From contig NZ_JACHCC010000015.1 of the NCBI RefSeq assembly GCF_014207135.1, positions 154,548-218,547 of the forward strand: DNA of 64,000 nucleotides. The letters are read 5' to 3'. The notes under the pieces were generated by a model that had not been told where the DNA came from, made no database searches, and saw nothing but the letters and a program-made list of their open reading frames with translations. Every line of letters starts with the position of its first letter. Position 1 is the stretch's first letter. A program made the position numbers and the translations under genes. Below, one piece after another: positions 1 to 7,368 of the stretch. The stretch comes from Pedobacter cryoconitis. GTDB taxonomy: Bacteria > Bacteroidota > Bacteroidia > Sphingobacteriales > Sphingobacteriaceae.

Positions 1-704
1 GCCTGTTCGTCGGTGAATTCTACCCATGGCAATTCGGGTTTACCTACTGCTGCACCCAGTATTTTTGCTGCTTCTCCTGTAGTGCGTTCATCGCTGGCTA
101 CATAACGGACGCTTTTTCCTGTAAATGGCGACTGTATCTCTTCTGCAATGGCTATTGCGATGTCTGTCGGATGTACCATGACTAATGGAGCAGAGTCACT
201 ATAATTTGCGCCCAATATATTCGCATGTTTAATCATGTCGACATTACCATAAAAATTAAAGTAAAAATAGGCCGGACGCATATGTTTTACAGTAATGCCT
301 TCGAGGTTATTCAATAATTGCTCGACATCATGCAATCCTTTGATAGGGCCTGTGCCATTTGGCAAATGAGCCCCAATGCTGCTCAAATTGACAACCTTTT
401 TAACACCCGCTGCCTGGATAGCCTTTATATATCCGCGTCCTGTGTCAGCAATGTAAGTCCTGTAATCAGTTGTGGTGTAACTAGGTGGAACCATCGTATA
501 TACTACATCCGCACCTTTAAATGCTTCTGTTAAAAACTCAGTGTCAGTCACTGAACCTATAGCCGCCTGAGCGCCTAATGCTTCAATAGCTTTTACCTTA
601 TCGGCACTGCTGCTGATAATCGTTACCTCGTGTCCGGCATTGATTAATATCTCTGCCAATGGTTTACTTATATTCCCCAGGGAACCTGTTAATGTAATTT
701 TCAT
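1..704 (-). CDS. NmrA-like NAD(P)-binding oxidoreductase, 3' end cut by window
   Basis: The gene starts at 704 (MKITLTGSLGNISKP) and its C-terminus lies beyond base 1, so about 234 codons are visible. The N-terminus is a Rossmann fold with a GxxGxxS dinucleotide loop. An SSIGAH stretch follows near the middle. The layout matches NmrA/SDR-a type NAD(P)H-binding proteins, which serve as quinone or NADPH oxidoreductases or redox sensors; the substrate cannot be told from sequence. It is divergent from an HxlR regulator with only 77 bp between the starts, and such pairs are typically regulator plus target. The start is well supported because a TACCTTTG box with an upstream TTG lies just ahead of it. 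Confidence 0.85.
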   Translation of the reverse strand, partial: MKITLTGSLGNISKPLAEILINAGHEVTIISSSADKVKAIEALGAQAAIGSVTDTEFLTEAFKGADVVYTMVPPSYTTTDYRTYIADTGRGYIKAIQAAGVKKVVNLSSIGAHLPNGTGPIKGLHDVEQLLNNLEGITVKHMRPAYFYFNFYGNVDMIKHANILGANYSDSAPLVMVHPTDIAIAIAEEIQSPFTGKSVRYVASDERTTGEAAKILGAAVGKPELPWVEFTDEQ

Positions 705-727
705 AATCTTATTATTTATTGACAGAT

Positions 728-758
728 CAAAGGTATATTTGTACTTACTTTTTTACAA
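728..758 (-). promoter_or_regulatory. Candidate promoter of the NmrA-like gene
   Basis: On the minus strand TTG (758-756), a 20-nt spacer and TACCTTTG (735-728) match the Bacteroidota sigma-ABfr pattern TTG-N~20-TAnnTTTG. The -7 box ends 24 nt ahead of the start codon. The operator-like dyad 741-762 covers the spacer and the -33 element, so a bound repressor would block it. Confidence 0.6.
734..741 (+). promoter_or_regulatory. Candidate -7 box of hxlR-type gene
   Basis: TATATTTG matches TAnnTTTG exactly. It shares its first two bases with the -7 box of the divergent gene. No good TTG element lies at the usual distance upstream, so this promoter would be weaker or activator-independent by another means. 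Confidence 0.5.
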
Positions 759-762
759 GTAC
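741..762. promoter_or_regulatory. Operator-like dyad, likely HxlR binding site
   Basis: GTACTT (741-746) and AAGTAC (757-762) form an inverted repeat with a T-rich 10-nt spacer. Related arms joined by a T-rich centre are seen at HxlR/YodB-type operators. The site overlaps the divergent promoter elements, which fits joint repression of both genes. Confidence 0.55.
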
Positions 763-781
763 TTACCCCAGAGTATGTATC

Positions 782-1180
782 ATGACAAAAATTAAAGAGA
801 ATTCTACATCGAACCAGAACAAGGAAATTTCAGCATTAGCCTGTCCTGTCACCTATGTGATGAATAAAATTGGCGGGCACTGGAAGTCGATCATTATCTA
901 TCAGCTTAAAGAAGGACCAAAGCGTTACAGTGAATTGAAACGGGCGATACCCGCAGTGACCGAGAAAATGCTGATCCAAAGCTTAAAACAGCTGGAAGCT
1001 GATAACTTGCTGATCAGAAAAGCAGAACCGGTAGTTCCTCCGTTTGTAACCTATTTTTTAAGCAGTTCAGGGAAGGAACTTGTGCCACTGATGCACCTGA
1101 TGGCAGAATGGGCTATACATGATAGCCGCAGGGAGGAAAAGACAAAAGCTTTTTCAGAGCAGGTCCTGATGATGGACTAA
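782..1180 (+). CDS. HxlR-family transcriptional regulator
   Basis: A 132-aa winged-helix protein. The N-terminal CPVTYVMNKIGGHWK segment and the following SELKRAIPAVTEKML region are the typical HxlR core (helix-turn-helix between about residues 25 and 85), and the Cys of the CPV motif is the position used for thiol redox sensing in YodB-type members. I take ATG 782 as the start: an in-frame upstream TTG at 719 would place the coding region across the promoter and operator. It probably represses itself and the divergent NmrA-like gene. Family assignment is secure; the inducer is unknown. Confidence 0.9.
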   Translation: MTKIKENSTSNQNKEISALACPVTYVMNKIGGHWKSIIIYQLKEGPKRYSELKRAIPAVTEKMLIQSLKQLEADNLLIRKAEPVVPPFVTYFLSSSGKELVPLMHLMAEWAIHDSRREEKTKAFSEQVLMMD

Positions 1181-1199
1181 TGCCTGAAAAAGCTTTTGT
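1142..1199. terminator. Bidirectional terminator between hxlR and lspA
   Basis: A perfect 16-bp inverted repeat: ACAAAAGCTTTTTCAG at 1142-1157 and its complement at 1184-1199, with a 26-nt loop. The left arm lies inside the 3' end of the HxlR coding sequence. The A/T runs in the arms supply U-rich tails in both directions, as expected between convergent genes. Confidence 0.65.
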
Positions 1200-1213
1200 G
1201 TTATGTTTTGATC

Positions 1214-1816
1214 TTAGTCTTCTACGACTTCGTTGTTGGGGCCGATTTCTTCCTTAACTTCTTCCTTGAAGTATTTCTTCTGGAAAATAAGGATAGCGAT
1301 TACACCTATAGATATGGCAGCATCTGCTACGTTAAATACCGGTCTGAAGAAAATATAATCTTCTCCACCCCATATTGGCACCCATTTAGGAAAAATCCCT
1401 TCCATGATCGGAAAGTAGAACATATCCACTACACGGCCATGAAACAGGCCCGCATAGCCGTATATTTTACCATAAAGCACAGAATCAATGATATTACCTA
1501 ATGCTCCGGCAAAAATAAGCGCCACATTCAGGACAAGCCCTCTGTGATACTTATGTTTGATCAGGTAAACCAGACCATAGCCGATTGCCGCCACAGCAGC
1601 AATTCTGAACAATGATAAGGCCAGTTTGCCAAACTCTCCGCCAAACTCCATTCCGAAAGCCATACCATTGTTTTCAGTAAAATGTATAATGAACCAGTTT
1701 CCGATAATCTTGAACTCCTGGCCAATATACATATTGGCTTTAATCCAGCCTTTTAAAACCTGGTCTATCAGCAGCACCAGGAGAATAACCAAAAAAGGTT
1801 TAGAATAGCCTTTCAT
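1214..1816 (-). CDS. lspA: Signal peptidase II (prolipoprotein signal peptidase)
   Basis: A 200-aa inner-membrane aspartyl protease that removes signal peptides from lipoproteins after diacylglyceryl modification. Four hydrophobic segments are visible. The catalytic aspartates are recognisable as D111 in GNIIDS and D165 in FNVADAA, with the conserved FTENNGMAFG stretch before them. Slightly longer than the roughly 160-aa E. coli enzyme because of an insert before the second Asp and an acidic C-terminal tail. The start codon overlaps the stop of the DksA-like gene by one base (TAATG), so the two are translationally coupled in the ileS operon. This genome needs it heavily given the many SusD lipoproteins. 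Confidence 0.96.
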   Translation of the reverse strand: MKGYSKPFLVILLVLLIDQVLKGWIKANMYIGQEFKIIGNWFIIHFTENNGMAFGMEFGGEFGKLALSLFRIAAVAAIGYGLVYLIKHKYHRGLVLNVALIFAGALGNIIDSVLYGKIYGYAGLFHGRVVDMFYFPIMEGIFPKWVPIWGGEDYIFFRPVFNVADAAISIGVIAILIFQKKYFKEEVKEEIGPNNEVVED

Positions 1817-2199
1817 TATGCCTGCTTCAATTTAGCTTCCATGCTCAACGTAGCGTGCGGTACAGCGCGTAAACGTTCCTTCTGAATAAGTTTACCAGTT
1901 TCACGGCAGATACCGTAAGTTTTATTCTCTATACGTACCAGTGCAGCCTCTAAATTCTCGATGAATTTTTTCTGACGTGCTGCCAGTTGATTTAATTGCT
2001 CTTTTTCCAGTGTCGCAGAACCATCCTCCAAAGTCTTGTAAGTACCTGAAGTATCTTCAGTACCATTAGAATTCGGGCTGCTCAAAGAATTTGTTAAGTT
2101 GAGAAATTCCTCTCTCGCCATACGCAGTTTATCCTGGATCAATTCTTTAAATTCTTGAAGCTCGTTATCTGAATAACGCGTTTTTGTAGGTTTTTCCAT
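1816..2199 (-). CDS. DksA/TraR-like protein with lost zinc ligands
   Basis: A 127-aa protein: coiled-coil N-terminal two thirds, then a C-terminal segment aligned to the DksA/TraR C4 zinc finger (YGIC...RLRAVPHATLS). Of the four expected cysteines only C98 remains; the others read Thr101, Ser119 and Ala122. DksA-type proteins bind the RNA polymerase secondary channel and alter initiation, often with ppGpp. Zinc-less members are common in Bacteroidota, and the fold may be held by packing instead. It sits 5 nt after ileS and overlaps lspA by 1 nt. Family placement is firm; the regulatory role is inferred. Confidence 0.88.
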   Translation of the reverse strand: MEKPTKTRYSDNELQEFKELIQDKLRMAREEFLNLTNSLSSPNSNGTEDTSGTYKTLEDGSATLEKEQLNQLAARQKKFIENLEAALVRIENKTYGICRETGKLIQKERLRAVPHATLSMEAKLKQA

Positions 2200-2204
2200 G
2201 TTAA

Positions 2205-5200
2205 TTATTGTTTTGCAATCAAAATCTGTAATTCAACATCATCGATCACTATTTTGTTTCCTTTATCTAAATTACTTATCAAATTAATAGCATCAGCTAA
2301 TATTTCAGCGCAAATGTATACTTTATTTTGTGCCACCGCACCTGCAATCAAATTATGATTTTGTAAACTAACAGTAATACGGTCAGTGACTTCAAAATTA
2401 AGTTCTTTTCTTAAATTCTGGATCCTGTTAATCAATTCACGTGACAGTCCTTCTTCTTTCAGCTCTTCAGTAATAGTCACATCAAGTGCAACAGTCAGGC
2501 TGCCCATATTGGTTACCTGCCATCCAGGAATATCCTCAGCAATGATCTCTACATCTTCCAGCAGAATTTCATACGTTGTACCCGGTACAATATAAGAACC
2601 TTCCGCCTCAAATTTGCTTAATTCTTCCTGGCTCATTCCAGTAATTTTTTCGGCAACTGCTTTCATGTCCTTACCCACCTTAGGGCCAAGGGCTTTGAAA
2701 TTTGGTTTAATCTTTTTCTTGATAAAACCAGCGGTATCAGAAATATATTCAATATCCTTGATGTTAGTCTCCGAAAGAATAATATCCTTCACCAGCTCTA
2801 CTCTTTCTTTGAAATTTTTATCCAGTACCGGGATTAATATCTTGGCCAGTGGCTGACGTACATTGATGCTCACTTTCTTTCTTAGTGAAAGTGCCATTGA
2901 AGAGATATTCTGTGCCAGTTCCATACGCTCATTCAATTCTGTGTCGATCAGCGAAGCATCGCCTGATTTCCATAAACTCAAATGCACTGACTGCTCTGTA
3001 CCAGCCTTGTTAACCGTTAAATTCTGATATAACCAATCGGCAAAGAAAGGAGCTACCGGAGACATCAGCTGAGCAACGCTCATTAAGCAAGTATATAGTG
3101 TTTCGTAAGCAGCCTTTTTATCAGCAGTCATTTCACCTTTCCAGAAACGGCGACGTGATAATCGGATATACCAGTTACTCAAATGCTCATCGACGAAAGT
3201 CTGAATCGCTCTTGCAGCTTTGGTTGGCTCATAAGTATTATAACTCTCATCTACCTCATTAATCAGGTTCTGCAACAGGGATAAAATCCATCTGTCCAGT
3301 TCAGAACGGTCTTTGACAGGAGTTTCGTTGTTTTCGTCAATTTCAAACTTATCGATGTTCGCGTATAAAGCAAAGAAAGCATAAGTATTGTACAGCGTAC
3401 CGAAGAACTTACGTCTCACCTCGTCCAGACCATCTGTGTTAAACTTCAGGTTGTCCCATGGAGACGCATTGCTGATCATGTACCATCTGGTTGCATCTGC
3501 ACTATAAGTATCAATCGTATGGAACGGATCAACACCATTACCTAAACGCTTAGACATTTTGTTACCGTTTTTATCCAGTACCAGTCCATTCGAAACCACA
3601 TTTTTATAAGCGATACCTTTATTGCCCACACGTTCATTGATGGCTTTGATCTCATCGCTGGTTTCACTTAACATCACTGCAATCGCATGTAAGGTAAAGA
3701 ACCACCCGCGGGTCTGATCTACTCCCTCAGCAATGAAATCAGCCGGGTAAGCATTTTCAAATTCCTCTTTGTTTTCAAAAGGGAAGTGCCATTGTGCATA
3801 AGGCATTGCACCACTGTCAAACCAAACGTCAATCAGGTCCAGCTCACGGGTCATTTTCTCTCCTTTTGAAGAGGTTAAGATGACATCATCCACAAATGGA
3901 CGGTGCATGTCTTTCAGTTCAAAGGAAGCCTCCATAAAGCCAGCCTCAACAGATTTTTTGATCTCTGCATTCAGTTCTGCAATAGAACCGATACATTTCT
4001 CTTCCGAACCGTCCTGTGTTCTCCATATTGGTAAGGGAGTTCCCCAGTAGCGGGAGCGGGAAAGGTTCCAGTCTACCAGGTTTTCCAGCCAGTTTCCAAA
4101 ACGGCCTGTTCCTGTAGCTTCCGGTTTCCAGTTAATAGTTTTATTCAGGGCAACCATTTTATCTTTCACTGCAGTGGTTTTGATAAACCAGCTGTCCAGT
4201 GGATAGTATAAAATTGGCTTGTCCGTTCTCCAGCAATGCGGATAGCTGTGCTCGTATTTTTTAACGTCGAAGGCTTTGTTGTCTTCCTTCAGTTTAATTG
4301 CAATCAGGACGTCCGTAGGCTTGAAATCTGCTGCTTTACGTTCCTCATCACTATAATATTCTTCTTTTACATAACGACCTGCAAAATCAGTTACCTCATC
4401 TACGAATTTACCCTGTTTGTTAACCAGAGGAAGTTCATTGCCCTGGTCGTCAGTAACCATGACATAAGGCATATCATTTTCCTTCACGACACGAAAATCG
4501 TCTGCGCCGAATACCGCTGCAAGATGCACAATACCGGTACCGTCTTCAGTTGTTACGTAATCCGCAGGGATTACACGGAAAGCCTTTGCTTCTAATTCTG
4601 CATTAGTTACATAAGGCATCAGCTGGTGATAAACCAGGCCAACCAGTTCCGCACCCGTAAATTCGGCTGTGACTGTCCATGGAATCAGTTTGTCCCCGCC
4701 TTTGAAATCAGCGAAAGAAAGATCTTTAGCTTCATTTTTGAAATGTTTGCCGATCAGATCTTTAGCCAGTATAACACTTACAGGTAAGAAAGTATAAGGG
4801 TTGAAAGTCTTAACTTTTACATAATTTATTTTTGCACCAACTGCCAATGCACCGTTAGACGGTAAAGTCCAGGGGGTAGTTGTCCAGGCAATGAAAGCTG
4901 TTTCTTCTGTGTCATTTTCAAATAATACCGGCATCATCGGATGCTGCTGTTCTTTTTTGATGAAGAACTGCGCAGTGATGGAAGTATCTTTCAGCATTTT
5001 GTAAGTACCCGGCTGGTTCAGTTCATGCGAACTTAAGCCAGTACCCGCAGCAGGAGAATATGGTTGTACCGTATAACCCTTATACAAAAGGCCTTTATCG
5101 TAGAAAGTCTTTAAGATCCACCAAAGAGACTCAATGTATTCATTTTCATAAGTGATATAGGGTTTCTCCAGATCCACCCAGTAACCCATCTTTTCAGTCA

Positions 5201-5600
5201 GGTCATTCCAGATGTCAGTATAACGCATAACTTCTTCACGACAGGCTTCATTGTACTGCTCAACCGTAATTTTAGTACCGATGTCAACTTTGGTAATTCC
5301 TAGTTTCTTCTCTACGGCAAGCTCAATAGGCAGTCCGTGTGTATCCCATCCGCCTTTACGTTTTACCTGGAAACCTTTCAGAGTCTTATAACGACAGAAA
5401 ATATCTTTAATAGCGCGCGCCATGACATGGTGAATACCAGGCATGCCGTTAGCTGAAGGAGGGCCTTCATAAAAAGTAAATGGGTTTGATTTTGGGCGGG
5501 TAGAAATACTTTTTTCAAATATATTTTCTGCCTTCCAAAACTCCAGTATCTCTTTACCTATCTTAGGTAGCTCTAATTGTTTAAATTCCCTATACATCAA
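2205..5600 (-). CDS. ileS: Isoleucyl-tRNA synthetase, type 2 (eukaryote-like)
   Basis: A 1131-aa class I synthetase that charges tRNA-Ile and edits misactivated valine. Near the N-terminus YEGPPSANG leads to GIHH at residues 55-58 where type 1 enzymes have HIGH. The second signature KMSKR lies near residue 684, with the CP1 editing domain between them (GTGIVHLA, TTPWT). The C-terminal extension lacks the zinc-binding cysteines of type 1 IleRS. These traits mark the type 2 enzyme, a form associated with natural mupirocin resistance. First gene of the ileS, DksA-like, lspA operon; the start is MMYREF at 5600, with a candidate -7 box 27 nt upstream. Confidence 0.97.
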   Translation of the reverse strand: MMYREFKQLELPKIGKEILEFWKAENIFEKSISTRPKSNPFTFYEGPPSANGMPGIHHVMARAIKDIFCRYKTLKGFQVKRKGGWDTHGLPIELAVEKKLGITKVDIGTKITVEQYNEACREEVMRYTDIWNDLTEKMGYWVDLEKPYITYENEYIESLWWILKTFYDKGLLYKGYTVQPYSPAAGTGLSSHELNQPGTYKMLKDTSITAQFFIKKEQQHPMMPVLFENDTEETAFIAWTTTPWTLPSNGALAVGAKINYVKVKTFNPYTFLPVSVILAKDLIGKHFKNEAKDLSFADFKGGDKLIPWTVTAEFTGAELVGLVYHQLMPYVTNAELEAKAFRVIPADYVTTEDGTGIVHLAAVFGADDFRVVKENDMPYVMVTDDQGNELPLVNKQGKFVDEVTDFAGRYVKEEYYSDEERKAADFKPTDVLIAIKLKEDNKAFDVKKYEHSYPHCWRTDKPILYYPLDSWFIKTTAVKDKMVALNKTINWKPEATGTGRFGNWLENLVDWNLSRSRYWGTPLPIWRTQDGSEEKCIGSIAELNAEIKKSVEAGFMEASFELKDMHRPFVDDVILTSSKGEKMTRELDLIDVWFDSGAMPYAQWHFPFENKEEFENAYPADFIAEGVDQTRGWFFTLHAIAVMLSETSDEIKAINERVGNKGIAYKNVVSNGLVLDKNGNKMSKRLGNGVDPFHTIDTYSADATRWYMISNASPWDNLKFNTDGLDEVRRKFFGTLYNTYAFFALYANIDKFEIDENNETPVKDRSELDRWILSLLQNLINEVDESYNTYEPTKAARAIQTFVDEHLSNWYIRLSRRRFWKGEMTADKKAAYETLYTCLMSVAQLMSPVAPFFADWLYQNLTVNKAGTEQSVHLSLWKSGDASLIDTELNERMELAQNISSMALSLRKKVSINVRQPLAKILIPVLDKNFKERVELVKDIILSETNIKDIEYISDTAGFIKKKIKPNFKALGPKVGKDMKAVAEKITGMSQEELSKFEAEGSYIVPGTTYEILLEDVEIIAEDIPGWQVTNMGSLTVALDVTITEELKEEGLSRELINRIQNLRKELNFEVTDRITVSLQNHNLIAGAVAQNKVYICAEILADAINLISNLDKGNKIVIDDVELQILIAKQ

Positions 5601-5626
5601 TCCAGTATCTTAAAAAAATAAGGATG

Positions 5627-5634
5627 CAAAGTTA
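5627..5634 (-). promoter_or_regulatory. Candidate -7 box of the ileS operon
   Basis: Minus-strand TAACTTTG matches TAnnTTTG and would give a short leader of about 20 nt. No TTG is seen at the expected -33 spacing. Confidence 0.45.
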
Positions 5635-5757
5635 AGAATTAAGAATTAAAAAAAGGTAGATATTAAGGAAATACATTGATCTTCAAAAACTTAAATTGGT
5701 TTGGTTTTTGATGCCTTTAAATGCAAACGATAAATTAACCGTTACAATCTCAGTATT

Positions 5758-6015
5758 ATGATCAAGATAATGAAACTTCAAAAGGCAGTAATTGCTATTA
5801 TCCTGGGTATAATTGCATTAGGTGCTTATATTCTGATGAGTGCAGCACATATCAAATGGAGCAGATATATACTTGAAGTGTCCGGATTATTTCTGATGCT
5901 GGGCGCGGTTCTTTTTCTTTATCCTATTTTATTTTCCAGAAAAGACAAAGAAGGTTGTGTGGAGCTTGATCCGGAAGCACCGATAGACAAAGTCGAAACG
6001 ACAGATTCAGTCTGA
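5758..6015 (+). CDS. Small two-helix membrane protein of unknown function
   Basis: An 85-aa protein with two hydrophobic segments, about residues 9-27 and 38-58, then a charged tail rich in Asp and Glu. I do not recognise the family. It is divergent from ileS with a 157-bp gap. ATG 5758 is used; an in-frame ATG at 5770 is an alternative and would only drop MIKI. No conserved enzymatic residues are evident. The downstream intergenic region carries an unusual repeat structure. Confidence 0.6.
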   Translation: MIKIMKLQKAVIAIILGIIALGAYILMSAAHIKWSRYILEVSGLFLMLGAVLFLYPILFSRKDKEGCVELDPEAPIDKVETTDSV

Positions 6016-6080
6016 AGGACAGTTGACCTCCCGGACTGGTACGGTTCGTCAAAACCCCACAAATAACCTATCATCAAAAC

Positions 6081-6125
6081 ACGTTGAGGCCACCTTTTCC
6101 CTAAGGAGAAAGGTGGCCTCAACGT
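6081..6125. repeat. 17-bp perfect inverted repeat (large hairpin)
   Basis: ACGTTGAGGCCACCTTT at 6081-6097 is the exact complement of 6109-6125, enclosing an 11-nt loop. There is no T-run on either side, so it does not look like a standard intrinsic terminator, though it lies between convergent genes. Its right arm is also part of the 11-bp tandem array starting at 6113. Confidence 0.75.
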
Positions 6126-6156
6126 GGCCTAATGGTGGCCTTATGGTGGGGTAATC
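6113..6156. repeat. Four-copy 11-bp tandem repeat
   Basis: Units begin at 6113, 6124, 6135 and 6146: GTGGCCTCAAC, GTGGCCTAATG, GTGGCCTTATG and the diverged GTGGGGTAATC, at an exact 11-bp period. The last unit's GTGGGGT is complementary to ACCCCAC at 6054-6060, so an outer inverted repeat frames the whole structure. Its function is unknown. Confidence 0.7.
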
Positions 6157-6196
6157 TGCAAGCGTACCCGAACAGGTTACGAAACAGATACGAAGA

Positions 6197-7300
6197 TTAT
6201 ATACCTAATTTTTTCTTCAGTTCTTTTGACAATGCAGCTTTAGGTAATACTAAACTCACTGTGTTAATCGCGAAATAAGGTTCCGAAACTTCTATATAGC
6301 CTTTGAAAGGGCCTACTGCACCCCATGAATTTTTAACTTTAAAAAAGTATTTTCCATCAGTTGACTGTTCTAATCCGATCAGGTGCATTAAATGATCATC
6401 CTCGGTCGTCAGGTTTTCATACAACTGCTGACGCAATTCCGGTGAATAAGCCAGTTCTTTTGCATTTGGATTCAGTTTAGGTGCTTTGGCATCAGTAGTG
6501 TCTGCAAACAGGATTGCATAACCTTTTCCCTGCTGGAAATTTCTGTTGCTGACATCTGCATCCCACATAACAGTATAGCCATTTTTTAAGGCCGTTTTTG
6601 TCATACCGATCATTTCATCTAATGGCAGGTTATAAAAAGAACCATTTGAAAAATTATCAGGGGCTTCTAAAATGAAAGATGAATAAAATGGGTGATGGGT
6701 AAAGGAAGTGATATTCACATAATCGTTCGCATCAAACTTTAATACTTCTTTAGCAAATGTTTTGGGCGTATAGTTTTTGCCCTTATAATCGAAATTAGCT
6801 GGTGGAATACCAATTTTCTGGTCCAGGATCTGCTCATAGCCTTTTAGCCAGTCGGCTGCTAAAGGACGTTTTTTTAGTATGCCATCCAGGTAGGTTTTTA
6901 AAGCTTCTTCCAAACCGGAATGATTAGGAATTTCTCCACTCACACCCTGGAAAGCCTCTTGCGGCATAGCACCATAAAGTGCAGTCGCACGGATCAGGTC
7001 ATGTCCCAGCCCACCTTCACCAAACTGAGCTTTGCCCTGACGCAGGATGTAGTTTTTTGCTTTTTCTATATAAATGTTACGTGCAGTGAACATCTCGGAA
7101 AGATTAAATTCACCTAATCCTTTACGCAGTTCTTCGGATTCTACCAGTGAAGTAGTAGAATAATTCCAGCAGGTACCTGATTGTCCCTGGTTTTTAACCG
7201 ATGTAGCAGGATTGTCTTTAATGGTCTTTAACTGACTTTCCTGGGCCTGTGCAGCGTACATCATGCCAATCCCAAGGACAAATAAAATAGTTTTTTTCAT
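6197..7300 (-). CDS. Secreted C1B-type cysteine peptidase (bleomycin hydrolase/PepC-like)
   Basis: A 367-aa papain-fold peptidase with a signal peptide ending near residue 20 (MYAAQAQ). The catalytic Cys is C44 in GQSGTCWNYS, the His lies in DDHLMHLIGLE, and the Asn in VKNSWG near the C-terminus. The large insert between Cys and His and the KNSWG form match bleomycin hydrolase/aminopeptidase C (family C1B) rather than plant papains. Cytosolic PepC is about 450 aa; this is a shorter exported type, so it probably acts in the periplasm or outside on peptides. It follows a secreted serine protease gene by 68 nt in the same direction. The exact specificity cannot be read. Confidence 0.85.
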   Translation of the reverse strand: MKKTILFVLGIGMMYAAQAQESQLKTIKDNPATSVKNQGQSGTCWNYSTTSLVESEELRKGLGEFNLSEMFTARNIYIEKAKNYILRQGKAQFGEGGLGHDLIRATALYGAMPQEAFQGVSGEIPNHSGLEEALKTYLDGILKKRPLAADWLKGYEQILDQKIGIPPANFDYKGKNYTPKTFAKEVLKFDANDYVNITSFTHHPFYSSFILEAPDNFSNGSFYNLPLDEMIGMTKTALKNGYTVMWDADVSNRNFQQGKGYAILFADTTDAKAPKLNPNAKELAYSPELRQQLYENLTTEDDHLMHLIGLEQSTDGKYFFKVKNSWGAVGPFKGYIEVSEPYFAINTVSLVLPKAALSKELKKKLGI

Positions 7301-7368
7301 GTAGTTATATTTTTAGAGGCGATTTTTATTTTCCTAAATTAAGGAAAAACCTCTGCAAAAATGCGGGC

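Noticed and set aside
1196..1501. Plus-strand frame opposite lspA
   Set aside because: It is antisense to a firmly identified gene, composition is that of a shadow frame and no family is recognisable.
6113..6156. CRISPR-like array
   Set aside because: Units are 11 bp and contiguous with no spacers, and no cas genes are near.
7329..7348. TTTTCCT/AGGAAAA hairpin between the two peptidase genes
   Set aside because: Only 7-bp AT-rich arms and no T-run on the minus strand, so not called a terminator.
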